Shown here: piece by piece, positions 39,444 through 49,381 of the stretch
How the letters are laid out: every line of letters starts with the position of its first letter
Position numbering within the stretch: the first letter of the stretch is position 1
DNA from: Bacteriovoracaceae bacterium
GTDB lineage: Bacteria; Bdellovibrionota; Bacteriovoracia; Bacteriovoracales; Bacteriovoracaceae
Direction of reading: 5' to 3'
Assembly (NCBI GenBank): GCA_947441615.1
Contig: CANEUH010000002.1
Coordinates: 124,001-188,000, forward strand
Length of the DNA: 64,000 bases
Notes under the pieces: model-generated
Seen by the model: only the letters and a program-made list of their open reading frames with translations
Told to the model about the DNA's origin: nothing
Databases searched by the model: none
Position numbers and translations under genes: made by a program

Positions 39444-40693
39444 GGAATATAAGTTATTATAATTAACGCCATTAACATTAAAAAAAGATAGGGAACACTA
39501 ATTTTATAGAGCTCAATCACTGGTTTATTAAACCGGAAGGAACTTATAAATAAATTAATTCCGACAGGCGGAGTAATGTAACCAATTTCAAGATTGGTAA
39601 GGAAAACAATTGCAAGATGAAGAGGATTTACCCCAAATTGCTCCGCAATCGGAAGGATTAGCGGAACAACGACAATGATGGCGCTAAAGATGTCCATTAA
39701 ACATCCAACAATGAGAAGAAAGATATTTAAAACAAAAAGGAATAGATACTTATTTGTGATAAGTGTTCTCATTGCCTCCAAAATCTTCATGGGTATTTCT
39801 TCATCCACTAGATAGTTTGTTAATCCAAGAGCACAGCAAAGGATAAGAAGTATTGCCCCCACTAAAGTCAGAGATTCCACAATCACTTTGGGAAGATCTC
39901 TTGAAAAAGAAAGATCTTTTGTAAAAATTGTATTCACTACAAGCACGTAAAAAGCTGAAAGAGCAGCTGCTTCAGTCGCGGTTAAAAAACCTCCATAAAT
40001 TCCCCCTAAAACAAAAATGGGGAGTGGAATTTCGTAACGAGCTTCCCAAATGGATGATTTTATCTCTCGAAGGGAAAGCTCATGTTTTCTCTTCTTTATG
40101 TCTCTGGCATTAAAGACCGCCCAGGCACCGAGAATAACCATTAAAACGAATCCAGGAATAAGTCCCGCGAGAAATAACTTATCTATATCAACCTTAGCAA
40201 TAATTCCGTAAAGAATAATTGGTAAACTTGGAGGAAAGAGAAGGCCCAGAGAACCACAGGTTGTAATAAGGCCAAGAGAGAATTTTTCAGAATATCCCTC
40301 TTGAATAAGAATAGGATAAAGTAGCCCACCTAAAGCTATTATGGTGACCCCCGACGCCCCAGTAAATGCAGTAAAGAATGCACAGACAAACAAGCAAACA
40401 ATTGCTACTCCGCCAGGCATCCACCCGAGAAGAGATTGAGAAAGTCTAAGTAATCTTAGTGGTGCCTTAGATTCGGCAAGAACATAACCAGCAAATGTAA
40501 AAAGAGGTATGGTTAAAATCGTTGGTGCCGATGACAAACGATATATTTCGACAGCAACGGCAGATAATTCAATTCCACTAAAATAGAAGGCAGTTAATGC
40601 AAGTGCTGCCATGACCGCAAAGATAGGTGCCCCCAATAGTGCAATAAATAATATCGTACTATAGGCGATTATGTTCACGTGAATCCCCTTCAA
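39419..40693 (-). CDS. dctM: TRAP transporter large permease
   Basis: DctM motifs (FTAFTGASGVTIIALGGLLYPIL, LGLLFPPSLPIILYG, EIGYITPPVGINLF). Confidence 0.95.
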   Translation of the reverse strand: MKGIHVNIIAYSTILFIALLGAPIFAVMAALALTAFYFSGIELSAVAVEIYRLSSAPTILTIPLFTFAGYVLAESKAPLRLLRLSQSLLGWMPGGVAIVCLFVCAFFTAFTGASGVTIIALGGLLYPILIQEGYSEKFSLGLITTCGSLGLLFPPSLPIILYGIIAKVDIDKLFLAGLIPGFVLMVILGAWAVFNARDIKKRKHELSLREIKSSIWEARYEIPLPIFVLGGIYGGFLTATEAAALSAFYVLVVNTIFTKDLSFSRDLPKVIVESLTLVGAILLILCCALGLTNYLVDEEIPMKILEAMRTLITNKYLFLFVLNIFLLIVGCLMDIFSAIIVVVPLILPIAEQFGVNPLHLAIVFLTNLEIGYITPPVGINLFISSFRFNKPVIELYKISVPYLFLMLMALIIITYIPWLTLLWF

Positions 40694-41171
40694 TTAAACC
40701 AAGAATAAGTCGGTTCAGGAATCTGAGCGATATGAGGAGCATTCCGCAAGGAATAATCGCCACTAAATGAGAACTATGAATATCCAGAAATGCAGTTGTG
40801 CCAAACTCTTTTTCGACTAGGTAGAAATCCCAAGAAGATTTTGTAAGCATCACACAAGTCACAAGTCCAAACATGGCGACAAGATTTTTGTGAAGCCAAT
40901 GAAGAATTTTCGATGAGGAGTTTTCAACCAAGTGAGTTAGTAGATCCACTTTAATATGGGCACCTTTACTCGTCGCTAATGAGCCACCAAGAAATGCGGA
41001 CAAAAAAACGACATGCCTAATCAACGGTTCTATCCAAAGAGGTGTTTGTCCAATCCATCTAAGAATAATGGAAAGTACTGCAAAAACTAAAATAAAATAA
41101 AGCGAAAAAATCAGGCTCCACCGACTAAAATTTTCAAGATACCTATCAAAATTTTTAAATATATTCTCCAT
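40659..41171 (-). CDS. dctQ: TRAP transporter small permease
   Basis: 170-aa four-TM protein between DctP and DctM. Confidence 0.9.
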   Translation of the reverse strand: MENIFKNFDRYLENFSRWSLIFSLYFILVFAVLSIILRWIGQTPLWIEPLIRHVVFLSAFLGGSLATSKGAHIKVDLLTHLVENSSSKILHWLHKNLVAMFGLVTCVMLTKSSWDFYLVEKEFGTTAFLDIHSSHLVAIIPCGMLLISLRFLNRLILGLIEGDSREHNRL

Positions 41172-42142
41172 TATCTTGTCTCTTTTTCAAGTAGCTGCAA
41201 AATTTTGGAAGAAATGTATTTATCTTTTAATTTATTAATCACTTGTGAGCGAACTCCAGCAGCTGCCTTATAGTCGGCTTCAGGAAAAGAGACGAATTCT
41301 ATTCCGGATTTTTTAAGTAACTGCTTGGCAGACTCACTTTCTTCAATTGATTTATCATTCGCCTCTTTCACAAACTTTTTTGAAAGGAAGAGAATTTTTT
41401 GCTGATGGTCTGGTTTGATTTTGCCCCAAACTTTATCAGATATTAGAAGAGCTCCAATTGAAAAAGCTGTTGGAAAATCAACAAGATATTTTACTTTGGT
41501 ATTCCATTGCAAGGCAAGGATAGCAAGAGGTGGAGCGTAAGCAGCATTAATGATTCCAGTCGACAATGACGATAGTACGTCAGGTAATGCGAGAGGAACA
41601 CTCACCAATTGTAGCGAATCTAACATGGAGCCCACGAGTGGATCTCCTTCCCATGACCAAATCTTAACACCTTTTAATTCGTTTAAATTTGAAACTTTTT
41701 TTGTTGAAACAACATAAACTTGGCCAATTTCATAGAAACCTAAGTTTACAAATCCCTTTGCTTTAAAAGTATTGTCAAACTGTGGTGCTAATTTATTTAA
41801 AGTCTCAGATGCCTTTTTTTGATTTTTATAAAATGTGAAGGGTATTTCCATCGCTCGGACATCCCCATTAATATCTCCGAGAGTCTTACCTGTAAAAATG
41901 CCTCCATGTAATTGCCCAATTCTAACTTTCCTCAAGACATCTGGTTCGTCCCCGGAAACTCCGCCATAGTAAACTTTTAAATTTACTTCTCCACCTGTAA
42001 CCGCATCCACTTCTTTGGCGAACTTTTTTAAACTATTTCCCCAAGTAGTCCCCTCTGGGACAAGGACTGCTAATTTAACTTGTTGTGCCGCTTGAAGATG
42101 AGTTGAGATAATAAAGAATGCAAGAAAAACTATTTTAAACAT
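41171..42142 (-). CDS. dctP: TRAP transporter substrate-binding protein
   Basis: Signal peptide, LAVLVPEGTTWGNSLKKFAKEVDAVTGGEV, DctP fold. Confidence 0.94.
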   Translation of the reverse strand: MFKIVFLAFFIISTHLQAAQQVKLAVLVPEGTTWGNSLKKFAKEVDAVTGGEVNLKVYYGGVSGDEPDVLRKVRIGQLHGGIFTGKTLGDINGDVRAMEIPFTFYKNQKKASETLNKLAPQFDNTFKAKGFVNLGFYEIGQVYVVSTKKVSNLNELKGVKIWSWEGDPLVGSMLDSLQLVSVPLALPDVLSSLSTGIINAAYAPPLAILALQWNTKVKYLVDFPTAFSIGALLISDKVWGKIKPDHQQKILFLSKKFVKEANDKSIEESESAKQLLKKSGIEFVSFPEADYKAAAGVRSQVINKLKDKYISSKILQLLEKETR

Positions 42143-42152
42143 ATGAGGCCTT

Positions 42153-43100
42153 TTAAAAAATTTTCTTTTTATGATTTTCTATCATTTTGAATCGTTTATT
42201 CGCGATTGAATTGTACAAATTTAATTCTTGAAAGTCTTTATAAGGAGATCGGTTCTCGAGATTATCTCTATTTTGATCTTCCCATTTTAAGAACTCAGCC
42301 TTTAAGACTTTCGCTTCTTCTTCATATTTCTCAATATCAATTGAAGGGATTAAATAGTATTGGATGTAACTGATTCTCATTAAAAGATTATGTGGATATT
42401 TTCTAATCGCTTCGGTAAATAACTTCTGACCTTTATCTGGGTCACCACCAAGCATTTTTGGTCTTGAGACATAGTATTGAGCATAAAACAGATCACACAC
42501 ATTGCCATCGATACCTGGATCAATCTCACACACTCTATCAAAAAGGATTTTAACTTTTGATACCTGTGAAACAAGTGCAACATTATCTTTCTGAAGGTTA
42601 ATCAAACTTCCCCACGACTGTGCCGTATAGAGAAGTGCAATCACATCATCTTCATCTAGTTTTCTTAATTTTTTAATCAATACATCTTCATCATTTGATA
42701 AAAGATCTTTGTTTGAAATGTTCTTTTGATTTAAATAAAGAAGACCAAAATCAAAAGCTCTCGTATAAATGTCTATCGCTTGCTTTTTCCAGCGAGAGTT
42801 CTCTACTCCTCGTAAATCATCTTCAAAGGCGAGTGTTTCCAAAATTGAGAATCCATACCCTGAGTAGCTTTTGATAATAACCGGCAGGAGTTCGAAATTA
42901 GATTTATCATTTTCCCAAAGAACTTCTAAAAATTTTAGATTGGCCGGAGCGGCCTCTTTAACCATGTCCCAATTCGCTTCTTTCATGATCACATTGGAAG
43001 AAGTTTCAAAAATTGGAGTTGTCGTTCTTAATGCCATTTTCTGCAGGGAACACCCTGATATGACAAAAAATAGAGGAAGAATAAGCTTTCCCATAATCAT
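42153..43100 (-). CDS. TRAP transporter T-component (TatT-like) lipoprotein
   Basis: Lipobox ISGCSL, helical/TPR-like, MLGGDPDKGQKLFTEAI; upstream of dctP. Confidence 0.75.
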   Translation of the reverse strand: MIMGKLILPLFFVISGCSLQKMALRTTTPIFETSSNVIMKEANWDMVKEAAPANLKFLEVLWENDKSNFELLPVIIKSYSGYGFSILETLAFEDDLRGVENSRWKKQAIDIYTRAFDFGLLYLNQKNISNKDLLSNDEDVLIKKLRKLDEDDVIALLYTAQSWGSLINLQKDNVALVSQVSKVKILFDRVCEIDPGIDGNVCDLFYAQYYVSRPKMLGGDPDKGQKLFTEAIRKYPHNLLMRISYIQYYLIPSIDIEKYEEEAKVLKAEFLKWEDQNRDNLENRSPYKDFQELNLYNSIANKRFKMIENHKKKIF

Positions 43101-43211
43101 CCTAACTTGTGAATATTACGTCTAATAGTAGTGTAACCAAGTGCCGGAATTTGAGATATCAAATTGGGAATCGGAAAAAATTCCCTACTTTACCCGACTT
43201 TCGTACTTAAA

Positions 43212-43220
43212 TGCTATAAT
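43212..43220 (+). promoter_or_regulatory. extended -10 promoter element
   Basis: TGCTATAAT in the 43101-43405 intergenic region. Confidence 0.6.
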
Positions 43221-43226
43221 AGAAAA

Positions 43227-43370
43227 AAGCCAAGGTAATTTAAGGTAACACTCAAGATTACTTTAGTGATACCGACAAGGATTACCGTACTTCAACAGGA
43301 GTAACGAGTTGGGAAATAAAAACCCGGATCGGACTGCCTAAACCCTTTTGTTTTCAGAATTTGGGTTTTG
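43227..43370 (+). ncRNA. candidate structured leader RNA
   Basis: Nested complementary segments downstream of the extended -10 (see finding); no known riboswitch class recognised. Confidence 0.4.
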
Positions 43371-43405
43371 GCATAACTTACAATGCACTTAACCTGAGGT
43401 TCTGT

Positions 43406-43582
43406 ATGAAAACAAAAGAAACATTTGACTCTAAAATTGTCTCTCTCGAAAAGCTCAATCAAAAAACTAAACCTAAAAGTTTAAGGCCAATGAGATCTAT
43501 GGTGGCCGTTAGAAGTCTTAAACCAAAGACCACAGTAGCTGGAGTTGCTTTAAAGATTGAGGATCAGACCACAAGAAGCTAG
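43406..43582 (+). CDS. small basic hypothetical protein (58 aa)
   Basis: ATG with GAGG upstream; MKTKETFDSKIVSLEKLNQKTKPKSLRPMRSMVAVRSLKPKTTVAGVALKIEDQTTRS. Confidence 0.55.
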   Translation: MKTKETFDSKIVSLEKLNQKTKPKSLRPMRSMVAVRSLKPKTTVAGVALKIEDQTTRS

Positions 43583-44010
43583 AAACTTTTTTCAATATCA
43601 GATTTTAAATTACTCTGAATGTCAGATAATTTTTGAATTTGTTTTTGGTGGATAAAACCCAAATATTTCTTTTTAATCTCAAAAATGATATTTGTTGCTT
43701 CCAGGTATTGTTTCTTTAGTTCTCTTATACAGAGTTGTTTTTGAGAAGCCGGTAGCGTTTTTCCCTTACTGTTAGTCGATTCTCCTGCACAGTAAAGCTT
43801 TTCGTCTTCTATCGCAACCTCAACTCCTTTAATCATTTGATTGAAACTATCTTCAAATTCAGGACCTTCTTTCATCTCTAGTTTTTTCATTTTCTCAATT
43901 AAGGAATTAATTCGAGAATCACTCCCCTCACCACCTGACACAAAATCAAACAAGTCTGCTTGAACTGAAAGCGAAAGAAACAATAATGAAATTAAAATAA
44001 ACTTTGCCAT
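43579..44010 (-). CDS. hypothetical secreted protein
   Basis: 143 aa, signal peptide MAKFILISLLFLSLSVQA. Confidence 0.7.
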   Translation of the reverse strand: MAKFILISLLFLSLSVQADLFDFVSGGEGSDSRINSLIEKMKKLEMKEGPEFEDSFNQMIKGVEVAIEDEKLYCAGESTNSKGKTLPASQKQLCIRELKKQYLEATNIIFEIKKKYLGFIHQKQIQKLSDIQSNLKSDIEKSF

Positions 44011-44630
44011 AATCCCTCATGCTTAAAAACCGACTTAAAAAAACGCTCAGACTCCATTACAAATCGACTCAGTGGAAATCCCACAACATTTGCATAATCA
44101 CCATCAACTTTTGAAATAAATGTTAACGAGGGACCTTGAATCCCGTATGCTCCAGCTTTATCTAAAGAGTCGCCGGTATCGAGATAATTGTCCATGAGCT
44201 GCGTATTAATATGATTAAATGTCACTTTTGATTCTTCTGTAAAATCTAATACCTCTAATTTGCCGTTTATGAGGAGTTGTGCGGAGACAGATGTGAACAC
44301 TGAATGCGTTCTTCCAGATAACTCAGTTAGAAATTCTCGCGCTTCGTCCCTGTTTTTTGGCTTCCCGTATATTTTCCCTGAAGAACATACAATTGTGTCG
44401 GCGGAAATAACATAAAGTGGGGCAAGACCTTGCATTTTATTTAATTCCTTAACAACAGCTTTCCCCTTAAGTTTGGCGATCTCTAATGAAAATTTCACGG
44501 GATCTGTCTCTGAAGATTCTTCAGGGACATTCATCGTTTTAATTTCAAAGGGAATACCTAAGTAACCAATGAGTTCTTTTCTACGGGGAGATGCAGAGGC
44601 CAGAATTAACTTAATTCTAGAATTTTCCAT
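43992..44630 (-). CDS. maf: Maf-family nucleotide pyrophosphatase
   Basis: LILASASPRRKELIGYLG, SADTIV, KAGAYGIQG. Confidence 0.95.
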   Translation of the reverse strand: MENSRIKLILASASPRRKELIGYLGIPFEIKTMNVPEESSETDPVKFSLEIAKLKGKAVVKELNKMQGLAPLYVISADTIVCSSGKIYGKPKNRDEAREFLTELSGRTHSVFTSVSAQLLINGKLEVLDFTEESKVTFNHINTQLMDNYLDTGDSLDKAGAYGIQGPSLTFISKVDGDYANVVGFPLSRFVMESERFFKSVFKHEGLWQSLF

Positions 44631-46131
44631 TTCTTAATATCCAAACGTAATATTGAACATCGCTCATCTCGCGAACACGCATTTTCTTATTATCATACCT
44701 AGATTTGAGACTTAAAAGATAGTGATTTAAGCTCTTACGGTAATGCTCTTCAGAAATATCCGAATTAATCTTCTTACCAGACTCTTCCATCCGAGTCATC
44801 AAATTCTGTATGGACTTAAGGTTTGTCGTTTCAACTCGTCTGGTATATTCGGATAAAAACTTTATTCGGTCCGACAAATTTTCATTCCAGACTGTGTAAC
44901 CAAATTTATGCGCCATTTTTTCTGGATTAGATAATAAATGAATGAAAGGTAAGGAAAAATCTCGAACCCAGATTTCTCTTGCTAATTCAATCGTCTTAAT
45001 TCTTTTGGTTAACAGCTCGAGCACCTGAAATGTCCCTGGAACATCCTCTAATTGACTAAAAGACCTTCCATTTAATTCAATTTTATACCACGCATTCTCC
45101 ACAATTTCATGATCATTTTCAGAGAGATAACCTCTTAGGCCTAGCGAGAATTTATGACCTTTAGAATGTTCTCTTTTTTTAAAAAATGTTTCACCACCAG
45201 GTACATACAAGGCATCAAAACTATTGTTTGATGAGGTGATCGTTCCTGTCGGTGTTACAAACATTAGATTAGTGACAAGACTTAAGACTTTATCATTTTC
45301 ACTTTTAAGTGCATTGAGACTTTTAAACTGATCAAAAACGGCATTATCTTCAAGGTGAATGATTTCGTATAATTTTTCTTCTGCATTTTGTTTTTTATAA
45401 ATTGATCTTTCAAAATATTGCTGATTAGACTCTCGAACGAGAAGCGGCAAACTCCAACTATCTGTTTCCGGTGAAGTATCTGGCATGAATTCATTCTTTG
45501 ACCTCGAATGCCAAAATACATGCCCTTGATTTAACCTAATGAGAAAAAAAATTTCTTTGGAAGAAACATTAATCTCTTGTAGGCTAACGCATGAATCTGG
45601 CGAGATTCTTAACAAACTTCCATCCATCATATAAATCCAAGCAACAGAATCTTTTCCTGTTTTAAATTCATCACCTTCTTGAATATTAGTCAGATGTTGC
45701 GCAGTGGATTTATTGATACCGCGATAGACTTCGCACTCTCCCTTACACTGAAGGACTTTTCCTAAAAGTTCTTTATGCTCTGAGTGACGAAGCCTGATTT
45801 TCCAATCGGGAGTCGCATCTTTTACTTCTCGCTGAATAAGCCAGCTATCAATGGATAACCATTCCTCTGCATTTAAGGTTGACCAGGGAATAATTGAGTA
45901 TCTCTGACCTTTGTTAGGAACCGATCTGTCCTGTATAACTTTTTCTTCACTGACTCTCCATTCTTCCTTCTGGTGATAACTGGGAGACGTAAATCTCTGA
46001 GACCCCTTGAGATCAGGAAGTAACTCCGTTTCAAGGCCTAAAAAGTCATCAATCGCCTCTGTTTGGGCGCAAATCGTTGGAGTAGAAACAATTAGACTCA
46101 TAGCAAAAGCTGATAAAAACAGTTTTTTCAT
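44617..46131 (-). CDS. FecR-domain secreted protein
   Basis: Signal peptide from MKKLFLSAFAMSLIVSTPTICAQ; FecR-like VYRGINKS..EGDEFKTGKDSVAWIYMMDGSLLRISPDS. Confidence 0.75.
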   Translation of the reverse strand: MKKLFLSAFAMSLIVSTPTICAQTEAIDDFLGLETELLPDLKGSQRFTSPSYHQKEEWRVSEEKVIQDRSVPNKGQRYSIIPWSTLNAEEWLSIDSWLIQREVKDATPDWKIRLRHSEHKELLGKVLQCKGECEVYRGINKSTAQHLTNIQEGDEFKTGKDSVAWIYMMDGSLLRISPDSCVSLQEINVSSKEIFFLIRLNQGHVFWHSRSKNEFMPDTSPETDSWSLPLLVRESNQQYFERSIYKKQNAEEKLYEIIHLEDNAVFDQFKSLNALKSENDKVLSLVTNLMFVTPTGTITSSNNSFDALYVPGGETFFKKREHSKGHKFSLGLRGYLSENDHEIVENAWYKIELNGRSFSQLEDVPGTFQVLELLTKRIKTIELAREIWVRDFSLPFIHLLSNPEKMAHKFGYTVWNENLSDRIKFLSEYTRRVETTNLKSIQNLMTRMEESGKKINSDISEEHYRKSLNHYLLSLKSRYDNKKMRVREMSDVQYYVWILRNGKF

Positions 46132-46243
46132 AACAATTTCCTGTGGTTTTCTCCTCGGAGTCTCCTCTAGAAAATTTACGAAAAGCGCCAATTCTGTTAA
46201 ATTAATAGTTCATTTTTACCTCTTTTGGACCTCTGGAGACTTT

Positions 46244-49200
46244 ATGGAACGCGAAACCGCACCACAAACCGAAAACTTTTCATTTTCCCAAGCTGAAAGG
46301 AACATCTTAAAGTTTTGGCAAGAAAAAGAAATTTTTAAAAAATCTCTTGAGAAAACAAAAAAAGGGAAAAACTATATTTTCTACGATGGACCTCCCTTTG
46401 CGACAGGTCTCCCTCACCACGGACATATTGTTGCCTCAACTCTTAAAGACGTGGTCCCAAGATACTTCACGATGAAGGGATATTATGTTGATCGCCGCTT
46501 TGGTTGGGATTGTCATGGTCTACCAATTGAGCAAGAAATTGATAAAAAGTTTCAGATGTCTGCAAGTGATTTTGTCGCCCAATATGGAGTTAAAAAGTAC
46601 AACGATGAATGCCGAGGAATTGTTGACCGCTATGTAAACGAATGGGAAAAAACAATTGGTCGCCTTGGTCGTTGGGTCGATTTTAAAAATGATTATAAAA
46701 CGATGGATCTCACATTCATGGAGTCCACTTGGTGGGTTTTTAAATCTATTTGGGATAAAGGACTCATCTATCAAGGAAATAAGATTGTTCCTTATTCGCC
46801 CGCCCTACAAACTGCTCTTTCAAACTTTGAAGCTGGTCAAAATTATCAAGACATCCAAGACCCAGCGATCACAATTCTTTTCAGAACAAAAAAAGACCCT
46901 AACACTTACTTGGCCGCATGGACAACAACACCTTGGACTCTACCATCCAATCTTTCTCTCTGTGTGCATCCAGAAATTGAATATGTAAAAGTTAAAGACC
47001 TTGAAAAAAATATTTATATCATCATGGCAAAATCTCGCCTTGAAGCTTTCAAGAAAGTATTCAAATACGAAGAAGTTGAAACCATGACTGGAGCACAGTT
47101 AAAAGGAACTCAATATGAGCCTCTTTTCCCTTATTACTCTGAGCTTGAAAAGAAAGGCTATTTTGTTGTTTTAAATGATGAATATGTTACGACTGGAGAT
47201 GGTACTGGAATAGTTCATCAAGCTCCAGGTTTTGGTGAAGACGATAACCGAGTGATGAAAGCTGCAGGACTAACTGAAGTCGTTGTTCCACTTGATCCAT
47301 CAGCAAAATTTGTCATGCCAGTAAAAGATTTTGAAGGAAAGTTCATCAAAGACGCTGACAAGGATATTATTAAAAACTTGAAAGATCGTGGTCAGCTCCT
47401 TCATCAATCGACTCTCGTTCACAGTTATCCAATGTGCTACAGAACAGATACCCCCCTTATTTACCGAGCGATGCCTCAGTGGTATCTCGCAGTTGAAAAG
47501 ATCAAAGATAAAATGATTAAGGCCAATGAACAAATCACTTGGGTTCCAGAGACAATCAAAGAGGGTCGCTTTGGAAAGTGGCTTGAAAATGCCAGAGACT
47601 GGGCCATCTCCCGTACCCGCGTTTGGGGGACTCCACTTCCGATATGGATCAATGACAAGAATGGTAAAACCATTTGCATGGGCTCCATTGCTGATCTTGA
47701 AAAATATACGGGAGTGAAAGTAAAAGATCTTCATAGAGAATATGTTGATGATCTTCATTTTACGATTCCCGGAGAAGAAGGAACGTACAAAAGGATACCT
47801 GAAGTTTTAGACTGTTGGTTTGAATCTGGATCAATGCCTTACTCTCAACTCCACTACCCTTTTGAAAATCAAGACGTTTTTAAAGATGGATTCCCTGCTG
47901 AATTTATTGCTGAAGGTCTCGATCAAACGAGAGGTTGGTTCTATACACTTACCGTTTTATCAGCGGCACTTTTTGATAAACCTGCTTTTAAAAACGTCAT
48001 CGTTAACGGAATGGTTTTAGCTGCAGATGGTAAGAAGATGAGTAAACGTCTTCGTAACTACACCCCACCAGATGAATTGATTGAAAATTTTGGAGCAGAT
48101 GCCCTAAGACTCTTTCTTATTAACTCAGGTCTAGTGAAGGCCGAGGAGTTGAGATTCACTGACGAAGGTGTGAAGGACATGGTTCGCCGCGCTCTTCTTC
48201 CTTGGTATAATTCATTTAAATTCTTTTCTACCTATGCCCAAGTGGACGGCTTTAAAGCGTCTAAAGATGGACATCTTGCAACCGATAATATTCTAGATCA
48301 GTGGCTTTTATCTAAACTTCAGACTCTCGTTAAAAATGTTAATCATGAAATGCAAAACTACCGTCTCTATAATGTTGTTCCTGAATTATTCAATTTCATT
48401 GAAGACTTAACGAACTGGTATATCCGACTTAACCGTCGACGCTTCTGGGAAGAAGGAATGACCCCAGATAAGACGGCCGCCTATTCAACTCTATATACGA
48501 CACTTGAAAGCCTATCTCGCTTAATGGCACCATTTGCTCCATTTTTGGCTGATCATATATACCAAGAGTTAAAAGGTTTTGGTGGCAATACAGAAGAGTC
48601 AGTCCATCTATGTTCTTTCCCTGAAGCCGATGAAACACGGATCAATTCGACTCTAGAGATCGCAGTTGGAAGAATGCAGCAGGTTGTTTTACTAGGAAGA
48701 CAAAAAAGAATTAATGAGGGAGTAAAAGTAAAGACACCTCTTAATACACTTAAAGTGATCCATCAGGATCAAGATCTCTTAAAAGAGATGAGTAAACTTG
48801 AGGAATATATCAAGATTGAACTTAATATAAAAAACATTCAGTACTTAACAAATGAATCTGATTTTGTTGTTCTTTCTGCAAAACCAAATCTTCCAGTACT
48901 TGGAAAAAAACTTGGGAAAGAGATGGGTGCCTTTAAACCTCTTATTGAGAAGCTATCATCTGTAGATGTGCAACGAATTGAGAATGGAGAGAAGGTCAAA
49001 ATTAATAATGTGGATTTTGACGCCAGTGAAATTCTTGTCTTTAGAAATGCGAAACCTGGAACTCAGGCCGTAACGAATCGACTTATAACGATCGATTTAG
49101 ATTGTACTCTTGATCAAAATCTTATTGATGAGGGTCTGGCGAGAGAAATGGTGAACAGGATTCAAAAAACGCGCAAAGATTCTAATTTTAACGTCGCAGA

Positions 49201-49381
49201 CAGAATTGAAGTTACAATATTCACAACACCTGAGCTGGCGAAAATTTTTGACAAGTATAATAGCTATATCTCATCAGAAACACTCATGGTAAATGGGAGT
49301 CTTTCCTCTTCCAAATTAACTGGTGCCATGACTCATGAAATTGATGACGCCAGTTTTGATGTTTTAGCAAAAAAGGTTTAA
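46244..49381 (+). CDS. ileS: isoleucyl-tRNA synthetase
   Basis: GPPFATGLPHHGHI (HIGH-type), DGKKMSKRLRN (KMSKS); start reset from 46007 to MERETAPQTENF. Confidence 0.98.
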   Translation: MERETAPQTENFSFSQAERNILKFWQEKEIFKKSLEKTKKGKNYIFYDGPPFATGLPHHGHIVASTLKDVVPRYFTMKGYYVDRRFGWDCHGLPIEQEIDKKFQMSASDFVAQYGVKKYNDECRGIVDRYVNEWEKTIGRLGRWVDFKNDYKTMDLTFMESTWWVFKSIWDKGLIYQGNKIVPYSPALQTALSNFEAGQNYQDIQDPAITILFRTKKDPNTYLAAWTTTPWTLPSNLSLCVHPEIEYVKVKDLEKNIYIIMAKSRLEAFKKVFKYEEVETMTGAQLKGTQYEPLFPYYSELEKKGYFVVLNDEYVTTGDGTGIVHQAPGFGEDDNRVMKAAGLTEVVVPLDPSAKFVMPVKDFEGKFIKDADKDIIKNLKDRGQLLHQSTLVHSYPMCYRTDTPLIYRAMPQWYLAVEKIKDKMIKANEQITWVPETIKEGRFGKWLENARDWAISRTRVWGTPLPIWINDKNGKTICMGSIADLEKYTGVKVKDLHREYVDDLHFTIPGEEGTYKRIPEVLDCWFESGSMPYSQLHYPFENQDVFKDGFPAEFIAEGLDQTRGWFYTLTVLSAALFDKPAFKNVIVNGMVLAADGKKMSKRLRNYTPPDELIENFGADALRLFLINSGLVKAEELRFTDEGVKDMVRRALLPWYNSFKFFSTYAQVDGFKASKDGHLATDNILDQWLLSKLQTLVKNVNHEMQNYRLYNVVPELFNFIEDLTNWYIRLNRRRFWEEGMTPDKTAAYSTLYTTLESLSRLMAPFAPFLADHIYQELKGFGGNTEESVHLCSFPEADETRINSTLEIAVGRMQQVVLLGRQKRINEGVKVKTPLNTLKVIHQDQDLLKEMSKLEEYIKIELNIKNIQYLTNESDFVVLSAKPNLPVLGKKLGKEMGAFKPLIEKLSSVDVQRIENGEKVKINNVDFDASEILVFRNAKPGTQAVTNRLITIDLDCTLDQNLIDEGLAREMVNRIQKTRKDSNFNVADRIEVTIFTTPELAKIFDKYNSYISSETLMVNGSLSSSKLTGAMTHEIDDASFDVLAKKV

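Noticed and set aside
46007-46243. N-terminal extension of ileS in the ORF track
   Set aside because: Overlaps the divergent FecR-domain gene; normal IleS start MERETAPQTENF at 46244.
47300-47758. 152-aa minus ORF within ileS
   Set aside because: Antisense to ileS catalytic core; spurious.
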